Origin: Nostoc spongiaeforme FACHB-130
GTDB lineage: Bacteria; Cyanobacteriota; Cyanobacteriia; Cyanobacteriales; Nostocaceae
Reading direction: 5' to 3'
Assembly: GCF_014698475.1 (NCBI RefSeq)
Contig: NZ_JACJTB010000049.1
Location: 1-49,397 of the forward strand
Length of the DNA stretch: 49,397 bases
Below are positions 32,861-42,242 of the stretch, piece by piece. Position numbers and translations under genes: made by a program. Below the pieces are notes generated by a model. It had not been told where the DNA came from, searched no databases, and saw only the letters and a list, made by a program, of their open reading frames with translations. How positions within the stretch are numbered: the first letter of the stretch is position 1; every line of letters begins with the position of its first letter.

Positions 32861-34408
32861 TCAATTTCCGGTTTTATTTACCCAATAGAGATAATATCTT
32901 TCAGTATCTACCCAAGCTCTCTTAAAACTTTTGATAGGAACAATATTTAAATCATTCCTATTGAAATTAAGCTCTTTATTTAAAATCAATAAAATTCTGC
33001 TTTCAATGGCTTGACTTTGAAATAAAGCGTGAACTTGTCTCAATATCTCCGGCTGGTCAACATCTTGACGACCTTGTTTAAATAGGGTGAAACTTCCCAT
33101 CATTTGCCGTTCAGGATAGTAGAATTTCCGATTCAAATACCCTGATAACGCCGCCATATTCGCATCTCGACTGGCTATAATAAATTCATTATTTAACTGA
33201 TTGTGTTGGATGTAATGAGCAGTTTCTCTGCTAGCAGAAAATGGGATAATCAAATCTCTAGCAAAGCCGTAAATTCCTCCAAATAATTGAGCGGACAGAA
33301 TTAAAGTAAAAACTACGTAATGCCATTTTTGCGCTAAATTAAATAATTTCGGCGTTGGAGACAATTTATTTTCCGACACTAGAGAATTTTGATAATAACC
33401 CTCTAGCCATAAGGCTGCTATAAAAACTAAATAAAAATGTCCAAAGTGACGATGATTTCCAGTAAACCGTAAATAGGTAAATGCCAGTAGGATAAAATTT
33501 ACCACTGTATACATAAACAGCACCACTGGTTTTCTAGAAAATTTCATCAAATATAAACTAAATATCAAAATGCTGATGATAGTACAGATAAATAAATCTA
33601 GCAATCTTTTTTTTGGGATAATCAACAAATAACTGGCAAACAATCTGTTGATGCTCTTTAACAAATTGAATACATCTAAATTTGTTGACCATCCATGATT
33701 TAATCCCCCATGTAAATAACTATTTGCAGGCGGAGTAATAATATAAACTGATAATATTAAAGAAAATACAACTATTAAAAAACTTAAAATTAAATCATAC
33801 TGTTTACTTTGTCCAAAATAATTTTTTCTATGCTCACTATCAAAACAAAATTCAAATAGTAGTGTTAATGATAACGCAAATGACACTAGTAAACCATAAG
33901 CACTACTGTTTGCCAATAATCCTATAAAACTAGATAAATACAAATAAGTTGTTTTTCGGGATGGAAAAACAGCACAGAAAGCAAAAATAAACAGGAGACT
34001 AAAAGCATAATTGCGAGAAATTAAAAAATATTCATAAAATGGAAAATACCCAAATATAAACAGTAGTTTGTGTTTGTATTTAAAGGGACTATATAAGTAA
34101 AATATGAGAACCGCAGTAATTGTAATAGATAGGTGAAACAATTGCATAATCAAGGGATTGTCGGCAATTTTTCTCAAAAATGCTAGAGAAAAATACCACA
34201 AGACTGGATGCCCTTCATATTTAATATTGGCAATTAAATCTGTGAAAGATTCACTATCTCTCACAATCAACCAAGGGTTGAGTTCATCTCGCCACATTGA
34301 ATGATTGAGAATACCTATAAAACCTAGTATTGAAAAAATAATTACAATCAACCAAGGATAAAGAGAAAATAGGTTAGAAATCCGATTAATTGCTTTTTTA
34401 GCTAACAT
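32861..34408 (-). CDS. Multi-spanning membrane protein, GT-C glycosyltransferase-like
   Basis: The 515-residue protein has about ten to twelve hydrophobic segments and a short soluble C-terminus. After the first segment comes MWRDELNPWLIVRDSES (about 39-55), with adjacent Asp-Glu in the first external loop, then YEGHPVLWYFSLAFL (64-78). This acidic pair in loop one is typical of GT-C membrane glycosyltransferases that use polyprenyl-phosphate sugars. No closer family is recognised, and substrate and product are unknown. Its AT-rich DNA and lack of neighbours suggest accessory status. The start at 34408 (MLAKKAINRISNLFSLYP) gives a normal basic N-terminus. Confidence 0.7.
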   Translation of the reverse strand: MLAKKAINRISNLFSLYPWLIVIIFSILGFIGILNHSMWRDELNPWLIVRDSESFTDLIANIKYEGHPVLWYFSLAFLRKIADNPLIMQLFHLSITITAVLIFYLYSPFKYKHKLLFIFGYFPFYEYFLISRNYAFSLLFIFAFCAVFPSRKTTYLYLSSFIGLLANSSAYGLLVSFALSLTLLFEFCFDSEHRKNYFGQSKQYDLILSFLIVVFSLILSVYIITPPANSYLHGGLNHGWSTNLDVFNLLKSINRLFASYLLIIPKKRLLDLFICTIISILIFSLYLMKFSRKPVVLFMYTVVNFILLAFTYLRFTGNHRHFGHFYLVFIAALWLEGYYQNSLVSENKLSPTPKLFNLAQKWHYVVFTLILSAQLFGGIYGFARDLIIPFSASRETAHYIQHNQLNNEFIIASRDANMAALSGYLNRKFYYPERQMMGSFTLFKQGRQDVDQPEILRQVHALFQSQAIESRILLILNKELNFNRNDLNIVPIKSFKRAWVDTERYYLYWVNKTGN

Positions 34409-34545
34409 TGGTTGGAAATTATGTTTTCAATTTAATAGGTGGTTATGCCAATTCTATAAGACGTTGCATTATATAAATCCTGTAGAGACGTTGTATACAA
34501 CGTCTCTACAACAACTTGCTATTATTACAATACTACCTATGAGTT

Positions 34546-36258
34546 TTAAGCAGCGATTTTTTCTAGCGGATGAGAATTTTGCTGAAACAGTTGAGTAATT
34601 CTCTCAGCAGGTACAGGAATGCCAAAGTAATATCCTTGACCTTCTTGACAGCCACATTTTTGTAAATACTCTAGCTGTTCTTGTGTTTCTACTCCTTCTG
34701 CGGTGATTTTTAACTGGAGGCTTTTGGCTAAGGCAATAATGGCATCGGTGATAGCTGTACTATCAGAATTAGATATGACATCTTGCACAAATGAACGGTC
34801 AATTTTGATCATATTTACAGGGAAACGCTTCAAGTAGTTTAAAGAAGAATAGCCAGTCCCGAAGTCATCTAAGGCTAACCATACACCTAGTTCTCGTAAT
34901 TGTTTAAGGGTGTTCACAGAACGTTGAATGTCCCCCATTAAAGAGCTTTCGGTAACTTCTAATTCTAAGTACGATGGTGGCAATTCGGTTTCTTGCAGGA
35001 CTTGTTTGACAACCTCTACTAAGTTTGGTTCTTCAAACTGTCTGGCTGAAAGGTTGACTGACATCCGAATTGGTTCCATTCCAGCTAATTGCCAAGCACG
35101 ATTTTGAGCGCAGGCGGTACGTAACACCCATTTTCCAATCGGGATAATTAAACCATTGTCTTCAGCAATGGGGATAAATTTGGCAGGAGAAATCAACCCG
35201 CGTGTGGGATGTTGCCAACGTACAAGTGCTTCTAGTGCGGTTACTTGTCTAGTATTTAGATCAATTAAGGGTTGATAGTAAACTACCATTTCTCCACGTT
35301 CTAATGCTTCCCGTAATTCATTTTCTAGTGTTAATCGCTCTTGCAATTGAGCATTAATTTCTGGGGAATAAAAGCGATATTGACTACGCCCTTGCTGTTT
35401 TGCTTGGTATAGGGCGATGTGAGCTTGTTGTAATAATTGATCTACAGAATTACGATCGCCTACACTGTTAATGGTGATGCCTACGCTGGCAGTAATGTGA
35501 ATTTGCTGCCCTTCGATTAAGAAAGGTTTGGAGATTGTATTTAAAAGTAACTGCGAGAGTTTGATGACATTCTCAAAGGAAAGTATATCAGTGTTGGCGA
35601 TCGCAAATTCATCTTGGTTCAAATGGGACAGGATATCTGTTTGACCCATACAATTAGTTAAACGTTGGGCAACTGCTCTTAAAAGCAAGTTCGATTTTTC
35701 ATGCTCTAACCCATGACTGATACCTGCAAAATCGTCAATTCCCAGCACCAGAACTGCTGCAAGCTGCTGCTGATTGTGCGATTGTGATATGTTCTGATAC
35801 AGGCGATCGCAGAATAAATCTCGATTGGGTAATCCAGTTAAATTATCATAGTTAGTAATTTGATGAATTAACTCATCTAATTTGTGCAGAGTTTGGGTGG
35901 TATCTGCCATTAATGTACCTGCCTCATCAACATATTCTGTAGGCAGTTCCGGTAATTTTTTAGTATGAAAATAATCTTGTAGTGCCGCCGAAGTTAAAAT
36001 AACTGGAGCCAGAAGATATCGCAGTGCATACAATGTTGCAGCTGTACCCGCAAGTGTGGCAAATAAAGCAATTAACAACACTTTTACTGCTATCTCCCAA
36101 GAATAGGAGTTAGATGTAACAAACCAGAATAGTAAAGTCAGTAATGGTACATGAGTTCCTAAAAAAGCTACCAGCATGATTTTTGCTGTATAGCTATTTT
36201 TAATCCACCGAAATTTAGCGAGAGATGAGTATAGGTAAAGTTGGTGATTCAGCTTCAT
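34546..36258 (-). CDS. Membrane GGDEF-EAL protein, probable c-di-GMP phosphodiesterase
   Basis: From the ATG at 36258 (MKLNHQLYLYSSLAKFRW) the protein has 570 residues; the longer frame upstream adds an atypical segment. Two membrane segments lie at about 27-47 and 57-80, then a HAMP-like linker. The GGDEF-like domain (about 135-300) starts YDNLTGLPNRDLF, but the signature reads LNQDEF, so cyclase activity is unlikely. The EAL domain (about 310-560) keeps EALVRW, NLSARQF, DDFGTGYSS, KIDRSFV and AEGVETQEQ, so it should hydrolyse c-di-GMP. The degenerate GGDEF may act as a GTP-sensing regulatory domain. Confidence 0.9.
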   Translation of the reverse strand: MKLNHQLYLYSSLAKFRWIKNSYTAKIMLVAFLGTHVPLLTLLFWFVTSNSYSWEIAVKVLLIALFATLAGTAATLYALRYLLAPVILTSAALQDYFHTKKLPELPTEYVDEAGTLMADTTQTLHKLDELIHQITNYDNLTGLPNRDLFCDRLYQNISQSHNQQQLAAVLVLGIDDFAGISHGLEHEKSNLLLRAVAQRLTNCMGQTDILSHLNQDEFAIANTDILSFENVIKLSQLLLNTISKPFLIEGQQIHITASVGITINSVGDRNSVDQLLQQAHIALYQAKQQGRSQYRFYSPEINAQLQERLTLENELREALERGEMVVYYQPLIDLNTRQVTALEALVRWQHPTRGLISPAKFIPIAEDNGLIIPIGKWVLRTACAQNRAWQLAGMEPIRMSVNLSARQFEEPNLVEVVKQVLQETELPPSYLELEVTESSLMGDIQRSVNTLKQLRELGVWLALDDFGTGYSSLNYLKRFPVNMIKIDRSFVQDVISNSDSTAITDAIIALAKSLQLKITAEGVETQEQLEYLQKCGCQEGQGYYFGIPVPAERITQLFQQNSHPLEKIAA

Positions 36259-37517
36259 AGACTCTATTTGATAGTAGATAGTTGGCAAATTAATTACTAG
36301 GATTTTCCTGGCAGAAAAATTGTGGGAATTTATTACCTTACTTTCCAGAAAAATGCAGTGATTCAAATTCCTCTATTTAGTTTATAAAATACTCTCTATA
36401 GTTTTTGTAAATGTAAATCCATAGCCTATTTACGTACTAAAAACTGATTAGTACAATTACTGTTTAAAATATGAATTATAGATAAATTTTTATAGTTGCT
36501 TTAATTGAATTTAATAGCAGTAATATTTTAGATATTTCACCTAAGCTTCAGGTCTTGTCCAGAGCATTTAATGTGATTATGAAATGATTGATAAGTAAAA
36601 AAATAGATGTTTTATATGCCTAAAACCATCTAAAATTAAGGACTTTTACTACGAATTAAAATATAAAAACAAAATTTTATCTAACTTGCAACTGATAAAA
36701 ATAACCTAATATATCTAATAAATCTATGAGACTAGTGATAACTACAACCAATCTTATTTGAGAGAACTTGTCTTGATTTATAGAATGAAATAATTTAAGA
36801 AAATTTTAAAATTAACAGCCTAATTATATGCTTAACTTAGCAATTATCATTATTATGATACTAGACCACCTAAGTATTTGCTGAATGATAGCACATAAAA
36901 AATGCTTTTTTCTTAACCAAATCATTAACTATTAATTGTGTAGTCATCCGACTGGAGAATAAAACATATTTACTTAAAATTTAAGCAAATAAAGTCAAAA
37001 AACAGCCTGTAACCTAGATAAACAAGCTGTTTTTGCTCACTGTTTAGTTTTGATCAAAATAGATGTTCTAGAAAATTAAAAACAGTATCTATCTAAAGAT
37101 AGTTTTTGTAGATGGTCTGGTATGCTAAAAACAACGAGTTGCTATTTCTGGCTTGGTTTGATACTTATCTGATTCACAGTAGGTGGGCGGAAAAATTTAT
37201 AACTATGTTATGGCAAACGCAGCGATAGCGAAGTGAAGCAATCACAAGGGTTTTGAGTCTTTTACATTTTGTTACATAGTTGGGTTTATTTGTGCCTACC
37301 TACTTAATAGGAATTACACAACGCTGATAATGTCATTGCGACCAGAACGGAGTTTAGGGAAGCAATTCCAGCATCAGGGAATATCACTTCGCTATCGTTC
37401 ATAATAACGGAGTTACGTTATTGTTGCGTAAGTCCTGGAATCTATCTAAGTGAATATTGCTTGTTAGATAGTGTTTATGAGATTTTTCAAGGTAATAAAC
37501 CTCTGGAAAATACTGCC
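36259..37517. other. Long AT-rich gene-free region
   Basis: About 1.26 kb separates the divergent GGDEF-EAL and PEP-CTERM genes. No coding frame is supported. A terminator-like hairpin lies at 36997-37034 (AAAAAACAGC with GCTGTTTTT), which suggests an upstream RNA in this region. A 14-bp inverted repeat (CGATAGCGAAGTGA at 37223-37236, complement at 37384-37397) brackets about 150 bp of repeat-like DNA. The rest is AT-rich, with no feature I can name. Confidence 0.6.
36997..37034 (+). terminator. Orphan terminator hairpin in the long gene-free region
   Basis: AAAAAACAGC (36997-37006) pairs with GCTGTTTTT (37026-37034) across a 19-nt loop, and the 3' arm ends in a T run. No gene ends nearby on the plus strand, so a small non-coding RNA between about 36400 and 37034 is possible. 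The A-rich left arm would also allow termination on the minus strand. Confidence 0.55.
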
Positions 37518-38153
37518 ATGAAAAAAAAATCAGTAGTTATTGCTACAGTAATTTCTGCCTGTGCTTGCTTGACGACAATAACTAAAGCTGAAGCTTTTGA
37601 ATTAACTCCTTTCACTAGTTATACTCCTAACCCTAATGGGCTAACATTTATTGTTAATTTCAACCCAAGTGGCCCTTATGATGGGTATGCAGTCAAGAGT
37701 ATTAAAAACTTAAAACTCTTTAGTGATCAGAATGAAACTTATAATATAAGTTTTGCCACAGGTTCTACTAAAGAGTTGGGAAGACTAAAAATTCTCAACT
37801 ATAACAATGATCGCGCTCTAGAAGCCCATCTTAGTATTGCAGAGGCTTTACGTAGTCTGACATTACCGGATGGATTGCGCGTTAATGCCTTAGAAGATTT
37901 GGCAGGTAATAAACAGTATGAATGGAGCATTCTTGGGAATTGGTTTTGGTGGACAGGTTTCTGGAGTGCAGAGTATGGTTACAGTGGTGTATTACTAGAA
38001 GGCCCCTTCGGAGGTAGCACTTTACTGTATAGTAGGAAAACTTACACTATTTTTAGCCCACAAGTACCAGAACCTATCACTTTTATCGGTAGTCTAACAG
38101 CACTAGGCTTTGGTATTGCTATCAAAAAGAAATTTGTATCGACACAGAAGTAA
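37518..38153 (+). CDS. PEP-CTERM sorted exported protein
   Basis: From the ATG at 37518 the protein has 211 residues. The signal peptide MKKKSVVIATVISACACLTTITKAEA (about 1-26) is clear, while the upstream 19-residue extension lacks signal features. The C-terminus shows VPEPITFIGSLTALGFGIAIKKKF, that is the PEP-CTERM motif, a hydrophobic helix and a basic end, which is recognised by exosortase in exopolysaccharide-producing bacteria. The mature region (about 27-185) is polar and aromatic-rich without a named domain. It is likely a surface or matrix protein, consistent with an extracellular polysaccharide coat. Confidence 0.8.
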   Translation: MKKKSVVIATVISACACLTTITKAEAFELTPFTSYTPNPNGLTFIVNFNPSGPYDGYAVKSIKNLKLFSDQNETYNISFATGSTKELGRLKILNYNNDRALEAHLSIAEALRSLTLPDGLRVNALEDLAGNKQYEWSILGNWFWWTGFWSAEYGYSGVLLEGPFGGSTLLYSRKTYTIFSPQVPEPITFIGSLTALGFGIAIKKKFVSTQK

Positions 38154-38230
38154 GCATAACTTAGTTAGCAAGACTGTATTAATCTGAACCGATGCAATAT
38201 TGAGTAAACTAAAAACTAGCTAGTACAACA

Positions 38231-38262
38231 AGGCAAAAGTAAAAAGGCAAAAGTAAAAAGAA
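38231..38262. repeat. AAGGCAAAAGTAAAA tandem copies
   Basis: Two consecutive copies of AAGGCAAAAGTAAAA follow the PEP-CTERM gene. They match one arm of the hairpins at 5718, 8237 and 13096, but no complementary arm is present, so no terminator is formed. Confidence 0.6.
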
Positions 38263-38398
38263 AGAATAGTTATACTACAAGCCTTTTAGCAATTCCAGAT
38301 GGTCTGTTTATTTACGCCGCACTGTACTGGTGTATTGTGAGTATTAGTTAGAGTCACAGCTTATACAGGTATTAACGCATAAGCTTGTTTCAGTTCAA

Positions 38399-38935
38399 CT
38401 AATTAGTCAGCAAGAAAATTTGCGTTAAGTAGACTTCACCTTGCTGATTAGTAGCTACGCCAACACCAGTTAGATTGTAATTGCCTTTGATATTCTTCAA
38501 ATGTCCTGGACTTTCTAACCAACCAATTACAGCTTGAGTGGCTGGATTACTATATCCTTGGTTGACTGCCACATTTTCGCCTGCACTATTAAAGCGAATT
38601 GAAGTAGACATGACGCGCTTTTCAAATCCGTTATGACTGAAGGGAACTTTCCCTTTAGCCATATTTTGACTGTGAATTCTGGCTTGTCGAGAGATATTGG
38701 CATTCAAAGTTAATTTTGGTAGTTTTTTAGAAACTCTGTAGCGGTTGATTTGTTCAAAAACTGATTTTTCTAATGCAGTGGTGTTAAAGGTAGTAGTTGA
38801 CGAGGCTAGTTGACTAGAAGCGACTGGTTGAGTTGTGCTGTTGGTAGATGAATGGCTTGGTATTGGAGTAGTGATAAATCCACTAGCAAGGACAAGCGTA
38901 CTTAAAGCGATGCCAAAAGCAGGTTGTCGTAACAT
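38399..38935 (-). CDS. Secreted CAP-domain protein (first of two tandem copies)
   Basis: The 178-residue protein has a signal peptide (MLRQPAFGIALSTLVLASGFITTPIPSHS), a Ser/Thr-rich spacer to about 50, and a CAP/SCP domain at 55-178: FEQINRYRVSKKLPKL, ARIHSQNMAKG, FSHNGFEKR, SAGENVAVNQGY and GWLESPGHLKNIKGNYNLTGVGVA. The conserved His/Glu pocket residues of CAP proteins are present. Bacterial members (YkwD type) are secreted, and their activity is unclear. The gene lies downstream of a paralogue (39217-39756) on the same strand, with a repeat-filled gap of 281 bp. Confidence 0.88.
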   Translation of the reverse strand: MLRQPAFGIALSTLVLASGFITTPIPSHSSTNSTTQPVASSQLASSTTTFNTTALEKSVFEQINRYRVSKKLPKLTLNANISRQARIHSQNMAKGKVPFSHNGFEKRVMSTSIRFNSAGENVAVNQGYSNPATQAVIGWLESPGHLKNIKGNYNLTGVGVATNQQGEVYLTQIFLLTN

Positions 38936-39216
38936 GGAGAATTACAAAGTATAGATGATTAAGACCTATACTCTACCTTCGACTTCCTAGAATCTGTAAC
39001 AGGATATTATTAAAAATTGCTCAATTTGGGAAGGAGGGGTTAGCCCGAATTTCTCACGTATGGGTAGCGGGTGTGGGGAGAGAGGGGAGTGTGGGAAGTG
39101 TGGGGGGAAAGATTTCTTCACCATCCTCCCAGACTTCCCACCCCTCCCACACCTCCACACCCCTGGATTTCTCACAAGAGAGAAATCCAGGTCATTCTGC
39201 CTCCTGCCATATCTTC
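38936..39216. repeat. Purine/pyrimidine mirror repeat and hairpin between the CAP genes
   Basis: A G-rich stretch (about 39067-39108) is followed by a C-rich stretch (about 39123-39163) that is partly its complement. A perfect 11-bp hairpin (39163-39173 with 39180-39190, CTGGATTTCTC arm) ends the block. The C-rich run and hairpin resemble the element at 92-168. Confidence 0.6.
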
Positions 39217-39756
39217 CTAACGTGTGCGGATAAATATTTGGGTGAAGTAAACCGCACCTTGTGGACTTTTCGCCACACCAACACCTGTGAGGTTGTAATT
39301 ACCTTTGATATTAGCCAGATGTCCTGAACTTCTCAGCCAACCTTGCACAGCCTGGGTTGCAGGATCTCTATATCCCTGGTTGTAAGCCACATTTTCTGCT
39401 GCTGCGCTGTAGGGAATTGTAACTGCGATCGCTTGAATTCTTGCGCCAAAACCATCATGACCAAATGCAACTCGCCCCTGAGCCATGTTTTGACTGTGAA
39501 TCCTGGCTTGATTGTCAATAGTTGAATTACGGCTTAACGCTGGTAGACCAAGTGAAGCTCGATATTGATTGATTTGAGTGAAAACAGCAGCCTCTAACGC
39601 CGCAGTATTCACAGTTGATTGTGCCAGTTGGATGCTATTGTCTGACATCTTAGGTTGTTGCAAGGTGGCAGTTTGAACTGGTGCGGAAAAAGCGGTTACG
39701 CCTCCAAATAAGGCTAGAGTCGCTACACCAGCACTGAAGATTTTATTCTGAATCAT
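39217..39756 (-). CDS. Secreted CAP-domain protein (second tandem copy)
   Basis: The 179-residue protein has a signal peptide (MIQNKIFSAGVATLALFGGVTAFSAPVQTA) and a CAP domain at about 55-179: FTQINQYRASLGLPAL, ARIHSQNMAQGRVAFGHDGFGARIQ, AAENVAYNQGYRDPATQAVQGWLRSSGHLANIKGNYNLTGVGVAKSP and VYFTQIFIRT. It is clearly a duplicate of the neighbour at 38399-38935, with the same order of motifs and length, but an independent signal peptide and linker. The duplication is therefore not recent. Confidence 0.88.
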   Translation of the reverse strand: MIQNKIFSAGVATLALFGGVTAFSAPVQTATLQQPKMSDNSIQLAQSTVNTAALEAAVFTQINQYRASLGLPALSRNSTIDNQARIHSQNMAQGRVAFGHDGFGARIQAIAVTIPYSAAAENVAYNQGYRDPATQAVQGWLRSSGHLANIKGNYNLTGVGVAKSPQGAVYFTQIFIRTR

Positions 39757-40039
39757 TAATAGGTAGCCCTAAACACACTGAAAGAGAACACTTCCAGATA
39801 ATGTACCGGACTCATGTAAACTGGACAAATAGGCTATGAGCCAGCATCTGGGGATTTATGCTGCTCTACCTTGCAAAATTGCCAGCCAACGTACGTATTC
39901 ATAAATTTCCATACATCATCATTCTCTAGGCAGAGAAATAAATGCTGACACACCTAAATTATGTGTTCAGTTGGCAGAGGTGTAGAGTCAGATATTCTTC
40001 CTCTACACCCAGCACTCAGTACTTTCTACTCAGCACTTT

Positions 40040-41281
40040 TTACTGCGGAGTTAAAAACTTAGCGACGGTTTGCACATCTTTGTCACCACGTCCAGAACAG
40101 TTAATGATAATTTTGGGACTACCGCTAAGTTGGGGACAGAGGGTTTCGAGATAGGCGATCGCATGGGAGGTTTCCAAAGCAGGGATAATACCTTCTAAGC
40201 GAGACAGTTTCTGGAATGCTGCCAAAGCCTCTGCATCTGTCACACTGTAATATTCTGCCCGATTTGTATCTTTTAAATAACTGTGTTCTGGCCCTACACC
40301 GGGATAATCTAACCCCGCGCTAATTGAGTGTGCTTCGGTGACTTGTCCATCTTCATCTTGCAGTAGATAGCTCATCGCGCCGTGTAATACACCAACTCGT
40401 CCTTTTGTCAAGGTAGCAGCGTGTTTCTCTGTATTCACACCTTCGCCAGCAGCTTCTACCCCAATTAACCGCACAGATTGTTCATTGACAAACTCATAAA
40501 ACAGCCCCATTGCATTGGAACCACCACCCACACAAGCCAAGAGAATATCAGGTAAACCGCCCCACTTTTCTAAAGCTTGGGCGCGAGTTTCTTGACCAAT
40601 CACCGCGTGAAAATCCCGCACCATCATTGGGTAAGGATGGGGGCCCGCAACAGAACCAAGAATGTAGTGAGTTGTTTCAACATTTGTCACCCAATCCCGA
40701 ATCGCTTCCGAAGTCGCATCCTTGAGTGTACCTGTACCAGCTTCCACCGGACGGACTTCTGCTCCCATCAACCGCATTCTAAACACGTTTAAAGCTTGGC
40801 GTTCCATATCGTGAACACCCATGTAAATCACACATTCCAAGCCAAATCGGGCGCAAACTGTGGCTGTTGCAACTCCGTGCTGTCCAGCGCCAGTTTCAGC
40901 AATAATTCGCTGCTTACCCATACGCTTGGCTAACAATACCTGACCCAAAGCGTTATTAATTTTGTGTGCGCCAGTGTGATTTAAATCTTCCCGCTTTAAA
41001 TAAATCTGCGGCCCTGTGCCATCAGGTCGGGCATAATGAGCAGTCAGCCGTTCAGCAAAATACAATGGTGTAGCGCGTCCCACATAATCCCGCAGCAGTT
41101 GTTGGAGTTCTGCTTGAAACTCTGGGTCATGACGATATTGCTGATAAGCTGTTTCTAGTTCAGCTAAAGCAGGCATCAGCGTTTCCGGGACGTACTTACC
41201 GCCAAAGCGTCCAAAGCGTCCTTGTGTATCGGGAACCTGAGCAGTTATGGAAGAATTTGGAGAAAGGGGAGTAGTAGTCAC
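40040..41281 (-). CDS. trpB: Tryptophan synthase beta subunit
   Basis: The 413-residue PLP enzyme joins indole and serine to make tryptophan. [19 protein letters not shown] (21-39), the PLP-binding K107 in [35 protein letters not shown], the GGGSNAMG loop and the terminal [10 protein letters not shown] are all present. The start is a GTG at 41281 ([11 protein letters not shown]); no strong ribosome binding site is visible and a short variable N-terminus is normal. trpA is not adjacent, as is common in cyanobacteria, where trp genes are scattered. Confidence 0.96.
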   Translation of the reverse strand: MTTTPLSPNSSITAQVPDTQGRFGRFGGKYVPETLMPALAELETAYQQYRHDPEFQAELQQLLRDYVGRATPLYFAERLTAHYARPDGTGPQIYLKREDLNHTGAHKINNALGQVLLAKRMGKQRIIAETGAGQHGVATATVCARFGLECVIYMGVHDMERQALNVFRMRLMGAEVRPVEAGTGTLKDATSEAIRDWVTNVETTHYILGSVAGPHPYPMMVRDFHAVIGQETRAQALEKWGGLPDILLACVGGGSNAMGLFYEFVNEQSVRLIGVEAAGEGVNTEKHAATLTKGRVGVLHGAMSYLLQDEDGQVTEAHSISAGLDYPGVGPEHSYLKDTNRAEYYSVTDAEALAAFQKLSRLEGIIPALETSHAIAYLETLCPQLSGSPKIIINCSGRGDKDVQTVAKFLTPQ

Positions 41282-41406
41282 GGAATTATCTTGATGACAA
41301 GTAAAGACTTCATTAATTATAAGGAGTCTGGGGTGGATAATACTAATTCATAATTCAAAACCAATTCTCTATTAAAGAGACCTCCGCGTAACTTTGTCTT
41401 GAAAAA

Positions 41407-41448
41407 TTTGCTCAACGCGGGGAACCCGCGCACGCAAGTTCTCTCCGC
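41407..41448. repeat. GCTCAACGCGGGGAACCCGCG repeat copy
   Basis: The block shares about 40 bp with 24140-24182 at three or four mismatches (core AACCCGCGCACGCAA), and is followed by a partial second copy (CGCACGCAACTTTTCGCTGCG) to about 41470. It lies between the divergent trpB and SUI1-like genes, so promoters for both must be close. Confidence 0.7.
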
Positions 41449-41559
41449 ACGCAACTTTTCGCTGCGTTAACCTCTGCGTACCTTTGCGTTTTAAGATTAA
41501 ACTCGCGTGATCTCACACCATAATAAATGTAGTAGAACTGATCACCGTCGCAATTTTGT

Positions 41560-41901
41560 ATGTCCTCCAAATCCAACTCTGATAAAAAAATTGTCTACCA
41601 AGAATTCGGGAACGATAACTCCGCCGCCACCGAACGACCAACTCAGGAACTTCCAGCGCAACAACAAAATTTAAGAATCCAAGCCACACGCGCCGGACGC
41701 AAGGGTAAAACGGTCACAGTAATTACAGGGTTTCAAGCCAAACCCGAAACTTTAGCAGATTTAGTCAAGCAGTTAAAAACCCAATGCGGTACAGGTGGGA
41801 CAGTCAAAGATAACACCATTGAAATTCAAGGCGAACACAAGCAGAAAATTTTAGAAATTGTTACCAAATTAGGTTACAAAGCCAAAATTAGCGGAGGCTA
41901 A
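41560..41901 (+). CDS. SUI1/eIF1-like translation factor (YciH family)
   Basis: The 113-residue protein has a charged, probably disordered start (1-38) and then the SUI1 domain (about 38-110): RIQATRAGRKGKTVTVITGFQAKPETLADLVKQLKTQCGTGGTVKDNTIEIQGEHKQKILEIVTKLGYKAKI. The basic KGKTVT loop and CGTGGTVKDN segment are the family hallmarks. Bacterial YciH homologues are thought to affect initiation fidelity on unusual starts; direct function in cyanobacteria is not known to me. The start MSSKSNSDKKIVYQEFG is typical. Confidence 0.92.
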   Translation: MSSKSNSDKKIVYQEFGNDNSAATERPTQELPAQQQNLRIQATRAGRKGKTVTVITGFQAKPETLADLVKQLKTQCGTGGTVKDNTIEIQGEHKQKILEIVTKLGYKAKISGG

Positions 41902-41983
41902 ACATTCAAGTATTGATAACTCAAGAAGCACCATTAAATTCTTGCAATGTATGAAAAAAATCCTGTAACTAACATAAAGTGAA

Positions 41984-42112
41984 ATATAGCAGTCCTAAAT
42001 CATTTGTAAAATTTCTATATCTTTTTCTTCTTTCTTACCTTTGCGTCCTAGGCGTTCTTGGCGGTTCGTTTCTATATCTATGTTTTTCACGACTCATTTA
42101 GGATTGCTATAT
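41984..42112. mobile_element. MITE-like element with 17-bp terminal inverted repeats
   Basis: Terminal repeats ATATAGCAGTCCTAAAT (41984-42000) and ATTTAGGATTGCTATAT (42096-42112) match at 16 of 17 positions in inverted orientation. The 95-bp centre holds CTTTGCGTCC and TTCTTGGCGG modules and no gene. No target-site duplication is evident. It is non-autonomous and lies next to a decayed IS110-type gene. Confidence 0.7.
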
Positions 42113-42242
42113 CAACTCTTGTAGAGCAACTCAAATCCTATAATTTAAGTCTGATTGTACCAGAAGCTTGGCGAACTCATGAAACCACGAGTGTTAGCCA
42201 TTGAATCTGAAGGAGCGCGTCAGTTAAGTGAATTAATCAACA

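Noticed and set aside
37461-37517. N-terminal extension of the PEP-CTERM protein
   Set aside because: The signal peptide begins at the Met at 37518; 19 extra residues would block its recognition.
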